NCBI GenBank assembly: GCA_023055505.1
Contig: JALIRH010000002.1
Span: 42,078,233-42,142,232, forward strand
Direction of reading: 5' to 3'
DNA: 64,000 bases
Source of the DNA: Callipepla californica brunnescens
Lineage: Eukaryota; Chordata; Aves; Galliformes; Odontophoridae
The notes under the pieces were generated by a model. The model did not search any database and was not told the DNA's origin. It saw nothing but the letters and a program-made list of their open reading frames with translations. Shown in pieces: positions 58,510 through 64,000 of this stretch. A program made the position numbers and the translations under genes. Position 1 is the first letter of the stretch. The number at the start of each line of letters is the position of its first letter.

Positions 58510-58965
58510 GGCTCTCAAGACAAGAAGGACCTTGAGCTGCAGGAGTGGGTTTAGAGGAAGGCCACAAAGATGACCAGTGGGCTGGAGCACCTCTCCTACA
58601 GGAAAAGGCTGAAAGAGCTGGGGCTTTTCAGCCTAGAGGAAGGAAGACTCCTGAGGGACCTTATAATGACCTTCCAGTATCCGAAGGGGGCCTAAAGGAA
58701 AGCTGGGGAGGGATTTTTTTTTATAAGGGCAAGTAGGAACAGGACAAGGGAAAATTGTTCTAAACTGGAAAATGATAGATTTAGACTAGATATCAGGGAG
58801 AAATTCCTTGTGGTGAGGGTGGTGAGACACTGGAACAGGTTGCCCGGAGAGGTTGCAGATGCCTCCTCCTTGGAAGTGTTCATGGCCAGTCTGGATGGAG
58901 CTTTGAGCAACCTGGTTTAGTGGGAGGTGTTCCTGCCTATAGCAGGGGGGTTGAAACTAGATTTT
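58510..58965 (+). mobile_element. CR1 LINE 3' UTR fragment, longest copy here
   Basis: Landmarks of CR1 3' UTR occur in order: GGCCACAAAGATGACCAGTG, GGCTGGAGCACCTCTCCTAC, CTTTTCAGCCTAGAGGAAGG, ACCTTATAATGACCTTCCAG, AGACTAGATATCAGGGAGAA, GAGACACTGGAACAGGTTGC, and GCAGGGGGGTTGAAACTAGA. It lacks the last about 40 bp, including the ATTCTATG terminus, so the 3' end is lost or replaced by ATTTTCAAATATTTTCC. About 455 bp remain. The missing terminus suggests deletion after insertion. Confidence 0.93.
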
Positions 58966-61900
58966 CAAATATTTTCCATCAATGCATTGTCCTTCTTGTA
59001 GCTGTCCCCAGAGCCAGCTGTCTACTCCCACTCATCTAACAGCCCTTCAGCAGCCCTCAGAGGTGACAAGAGAAAGGGATATTGGAGGCTGTGGATTCTG
59101 TGGCTCAAAAGATTAATTTCCCCTTCATTTAAGGATTTATCTTTTTTACAGTTGTAAGGATGACTGCTCAAATGTTCTTAATTGTGTCTGCTTGCCTGAT
59201 GGGAAATATGCAAGAGCATTTGGGGTCTGTGGCTTTGGTACATGGCAAATGGCAATTAACAGAACAAAATCTGCCTCTGGCAAATTAACTTTGCACAGAT
59301 TCTAGAGGCTTTTTTCCATCAGTTTTGTTTTTATATGTTTTTATTTGCTGAAGCGCAGGAAATTGAAGTTATAATTTCAAAATGTTTGTTGGGTTGGAGT
59401 CCTTCTTGCCTGTCAGGTGCATGTATTTTCTAGCCCTCTTTTCCCACTTGTATTTATCTAGGTATTGGCCTGCATCCTTTAGTGTGTTTTGCCTATGATG
59501 TCTGACTCATTATGGCAACAGAAAAACTGATGCCAGGCCCAGAAGCAGTACTTAAAAACCTGCTTCTTCAAGCTCAAAGCTAACCCAGTTTGTGGCAAAT
59601 GGAAGAAATGCAATCATTTGGCACCTTATCCATGTATCAGTTCTGAAACATGGGACCTTTCTCCCCCGCTTTTCCGAGAACCTTTTTTTGTTTAACTAGG
59701 TTGTCATAAAGACTGCTAACTCCAGGGTGCAGAGTTTAATGCTTTGGAAGGAAATGACTGGCTTATTGCATTCTTTCTTGGGTTACCAGCCTCTTCCCCC
59801 ACCTCACCCCCCAGTACACTCAGTCTTATATCCAGGAATGAAGCGAATCTAAGATTTCAAAGGGGGAAATAATCTTTCTTAGCCTTTGTGTTTGGGATGG
59901 AGGGGGAATGGATAGGGCAGCAAGAGAAGAGAAAGGCAAAATAGGTCTTAAAAACAGACAAAATGCAATCTGAAAGTTCAAAAACAGAAGATAAGTGAAA
60001 TATTCTACTTAAAACATAACAGAATTTTTGTTTTCTTTCCTCATTGCTTTGTTTGGGAACATCTTGTGGTTATGTATACTTGAGACTGGCAAGGTCTGGC
60101 TTCTGTTGTACTCAAACACTTCCAATGACAGAGACTGAAAGCATGGAGGCTCCCTGTATCTGGGGAGATCAGTGCTGGCAGGCTGCTTCTTCCATATACC
60201 AAGGTGAGAAAGTAGAAACTCCCAAGGAAGCTGGCAAGGTTACACAGAAAATGGAAGAGTTTGTAACAGTAGGTAATGATCATCCTGTCCTTCTCACAAA
60301 TACCAGCATTATGATAATTTGTTTGCATTACTCCATAAAAACAACAGAACAGCTGGAGATTCTCCCTGAGAAGTGTTTCTCATAGAAGAACACCAGCAGA
60401 AAGGAGAGTGCCAGGCACAGAATATTTGTCAGCAATTTGTACCAGTCTAGCACCTGACTGCTGAGGATGAAAGCAAGGAGAAAAATCTTAAGGGGGCTGA
60501 GATGAATTTGTCCAGATTTGCATTGAACTGAACAATGTGAAACTGGTAGGTTTCATATCTCTTCAGGGGTTGCAAAACAGGAAAATCAAGAACCATTGGT
60601 GTGCCTTAGAACCTGACTTCATGCTCCCTTTTGGGGCAGAGCTGCCCTTTCTGCCAACAGCGACTTTTGCATGGCCTCTGTAAGATGTCTGTCATTTTGA
60701 ACCACTCTAGAGTCCTTATCAGTGCCCCAAGAGAAATCGTGTTTTGCGTTTGGAGGCACAGCAAACTTACTTTGGCTTTACTTGGGGGACCAGTGGTTTG
60801 AATTGAGATGAGGCCTCTGGAGGTTGGAGAGCTGACCAGAAGCTCCAGCAATGCAGGAGGTATCCAGGGCAGATGATTGTCATGGGAATAAAGCCACCTT
60901 GACCAGAGCCCTCAGAAATGAGAGTTGCTTCTGCTGCTTACCAAGGGACTGTCACTGCTGGAAGAGGAAGAACCAGCTCCTGCCTCTTGCCAGCTGTGGG
61001 ATGGAGGAAGCCTGGCTCTGTGGCACCCTTCTTCTGGCTCTGTCACATCTGCTGCCACTCCCCTCCCTCTTCTGTGGCAGAAGTCCTCTGGCACTGAAAC
61101 CTGTTCACCATTGCCACATCACCAAAGTTCAAATTCAGTGATGCTACTGAGAAGCCTTTACCTATATGGAGCTCACAAATACATCTATATGGACATCAGT
61201 GCTATAGGAACTCATTTTATCCACTAGGAGAGCTGATGGGAAAAATATCCAAGCAGACAGACCTCATCTTTTATTAAATGATCCTCACCAAAATATTGGA
61301 TCAATGGCACACAGTCTGACAACAGGATGGCTTTGGGGTTGTAAAGCGCAATTGCCATCAGGCTTACGCAGCATGTTGGAGTAAAACACAACCTGAAGAA
61401 GGGCAACTTCAGAACCACCTGAAGAAGAACAGTTTCAGAATCATTTCATGTTCTGTTGTGGTCCAGCACTAGCCCCCACCTTCTCATGTCACTCGCCCTT
61501 GTTCTGTCTTCACTTCTTTGGCTGGCATAAAGCAGCCCTCACATCATGGTGTCAGATATTCTCTGATAGAACTGGGACAGTGGTTCAAAAGGATCAAGAG
61601 ATATTGAATCAAATAGCCATCTGTTTGATCTTTATTTCTGGTGGTGTTTGTTTGTATATTTGATAGGTTTTGAGTGAGGCTTTCTTTATTCAAGAAGAAT
61701 GTCCATGGTGAAGCTGTGTTTCCCTCTGTTATGCACTTACAAGTCATTTTCCGTAAAACTGGGTGTCATGAGTCCAAGCTGATTTCCCTGTGAAAGGGCT
61801 GGTTTGCAGTCTTTGTGGGAGATTTTCTAGAGTTCCTTCTTTCTTCTAGAAGGTCTTCACAAATCTGTATTAACAAGGGAACATGAAGATCTCACATACA

Positions 61901-64000
61901 TTACTGAGGCACATTGGCAGTCTCGGAATCCTTACTGTTTCCTGAGAATGTCCTTTAACAATAAAATAGTAAGCTGAATGACAGCTGACTACACAGAGAA
62001 AGGGAAGTTCCAATTTCTCCCAAGAGAAAACTAAGCCAAATTTGTAAAGCAGATTATTCTCCTGGAAGGTCTTTAACTCTTGAGTGTAAGTTACTAATAT
62101 CTTCCACTAAGGTGTATACATTTTGCAGTGAGCACAAACAGCGTGGCATAGATGACCATGAGGTCTCAGATGACTGCAAACAGCTGAGATTCAGTTCTCC
62201 TTTGCCCAGGAAAAAAATATTTGCCAGGCCATATTTTGTTGCCAGATTGCTGTGTTAATCCAGAACACAAGGACAGTCCTAATAGGACTCCAAAGAAGAA
62301 GTGTAGGAGTCAAAAGAAGAAGGGCATCCAGTGATCTGGTTTGAGATTTTCTCTGTTCTTCAACTTTTTATTGTTGAGATTTTATGTCATTTTTGCAGAG
62401 CAGAAAAGGTTGGGAGGAATAGTTCTCTCTCTGAGGCTGAAACAAATGACAGACTTTTCATGAGCTGGGCAGAATAATCCCATGGGCATTGCTGAGAACA
62501 CAGTGAAACAGTGGGAGTTTTTGTTAGAAGAGTTCTAAATGTGGCATCTAGCAAATATGGAGGTACAGAATATGTAAAGCCCAGAAAGGGCGTGTTTTCC
62601 TTCAATCTTCAACCAGTGTGCCAGAAAGACCAAAGGTCAGGTTTTCAAAAGAATGCTGTGTTCACTAATTCTAATTTAATTATCTACATAAGTAGCCACG
62701 TTTTCAGATGGCTAAGAGCCAAGCAGCTCCCATGGAAACCATATCAAGCACAACCCTGTTTAAAAGTACAGCTAGTTTAAATTCCTATGCAACACTTTTT
62801 GTTGTTGTTGTTTTTAATTTGAAGACATTCTAGAAGCCAGAGCAAAGGTATTCATTCTGAGCAGTGGCCGTATCCTATGGTAGTTCCTTGTGATTCTTTG
62901 ATTCTTCAAAATATATTCCCAAAGACAGAACAAGAAGGCTTGTGCGTTTGGAGTTTTCTGTATTTTTTAATATAAATATGGAAGACTTGAGAGGAGAAGA
63001 GCTCAGTAACTTAGAGACTTGTCAAGAAACCCAAGGCAAATTACCAGCTCAGCCCTCACAGGCAGATTGGGAAATCCCAGGAGTGCCAACAAGCAGTGTT
63101 CTGAATAAGAAATCTATCTCCTTTCTGAAATAACAGAACCATGCTTCTACATCTGATTTCCAAGGTTTAACAGAGCAGTCATTTGAGGCTTTGAACTATT
63201 CTTCCAAACACTAATTTTCAGGGCCTCCATTCCAGCATATGGAGGAGGAAGCTTCAAAAATCCTATCATGAGACTGCTTGAATTGGCAGCCCTGTTATCA
63301 AGATGTTGCTCTCAAGGCCAAGCTCATAGGAATGACCTTGGAATAAAGGCCCTATTATCTCTCACCAGCTCTTCAAACTCTCCATCCCCCAAGAAGTTCC
63401 ACAGTTGGAATAGGATGCTGGACTGTCTGGAAAGAAATTAAATTGTTCACAGCTGCCTGGGAATTAACAGACTTCCTCTCCTTTACAGTGGAATGCAGCT
63501 TATTTTCAAGCCAGGTGGAAGATGGCATGCAAGGTTCTTACAGGACCTAGAGTTGGCATAAAGAGCAACATTTTCATGTCTGCTCATATATCTGAGTTAC
63601 CAGGGCTCAATAATAATTTTCTGGCAGATTACTCCTGCCCTACAGCAGGTTTCTGTGATCACTAAAGCCAGAATGAAAGCAATGGGTCTGAATTTCACAC
63701 TTCATATCATTCCACACTGAAGCTTTAATTTTAAAACCTACTATTTTTCTTGTGACACAAATCAGCAGAAATGAGTGTGACAACACACAGGTAAACAGCT
63801 GAGGAAAACAACTGCGGCGACAGTTCTGTAGCAGGCACAGTGATAATGTCATATCTGGGAGGGAATTATTCCAAATAACTTGGTAAACCTTTGCCAAGAT
63901 TGCTAACTGAGAAACTGTACACTGTAAATAGCAAATGTGATCTGCCTTTGTCCAAGGCAAAATAAGAACTTATGAGTTTTCCTTATTATCACAACACTCA
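58966..64000. other. unique DNA, no gene recognised
   Basis: No domain, RNA gene or transposon was recognised. The GC-richer patch 60,840-61,140 has overlapping frames on both strands (up to 100 codons) that fit composition. An AAG/GTGAGA donor-like site at about 60,203 follows an open frame from 60,044, but no good acceptor is visible upstream. A 106-codon - frame at 63,640-63,960 has no recognised features. Confidence 0.5.

Noticed and set aside
60044..60204. Open frame ending at an AAG/GTGAGA donor-like site
   Set aside because: No credible acceptor or promoter is visible upstream, and the peptide has no recognised features.
1..64000. Search for tRNA, rRNA, CRISPR arrays, retroviral genes and bacterial-type operons
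   Set aside because: None found. No tRNA box pair, no regularly spaced repeats of CRISPR type, no LTR pair or retroviral protein segment, and no tightly packed same-strand gene runs were seen.

Overview
The window looks like nuclear DNA from a bird, most likely a galliform (chicken-like). The evidence is four CR1 LINE 3' ends, a decayed Galluhop-type mariner next to a hAT/Charlie-like end, several ancient MIR-like SINEs, one compact CpG island in AT-rich DNA, and no compact gene arrays. I saw no bacterial, phage or organelle genes, no tRNA or rRNA, no CRISPR array and no gene I can name. Nearly all open frames are at or below the length expected by chance in 64 kb. The longest ones lie in the GC-rich island or in the GATA microsatellite and are composition artefacts.

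Layout. From 1 to about 31 kb is unique, mostly AT-rich DNA with few recognisable repeats: an A-rich purine run near 6.5 kb, a four-unit minisatellite at 12.4 kb and a 26-A run at 26.1 kb. It contains possible exons bounded by good splice signals on the + strand (17,839-18,027 and 19,333-19,504). It also contains paired transcription-factor-like motifs (two perfect octamers at 20.6 kb, two TGACATCA sites at 24.3 kb). A long GATA tetranucleotide array sits at 31.06-31.21 kb and a MIR-like SINE at 32.0 kb.

About 39.25-41.1 kb is the clearest functional locus. It is a CpG-island promoter with a GC box, a YY1-like site, very long G runs and a perfect 105-bp homopurine tract. A strong + strand splice donor follows a short ATG-TTC-CAG at 39,500-39,508. 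This is best read as the first exon or 5' end of a gene whose body lies beyond the window or is split by long introns. The gene cannot be identified from what is visible, and transcription from the - strand is also possible.

From 41 to 64 kb the DNA is richer in old repeats. There are MIR-like SINEs at 41.3, 42.5, 47.0 and 53.8 kb. CR1 LINE 3' fragments lie at 45.2, 51.0, 56.2 and 58.5 kb, all on the + strand. A mariner deletion derivative beside a hAT-like end lies at 55.2-55.8 kb. No coding exon could be supported here.

Taken together, this resembles a gene-poor regulatory landscape or long intron around a CpG-island promoter. No new multi-gene system is visible. The observations most worth checking are the promoter architecture, the splice-bounded possible exons upstream of it, and the hAT-mariner composite.
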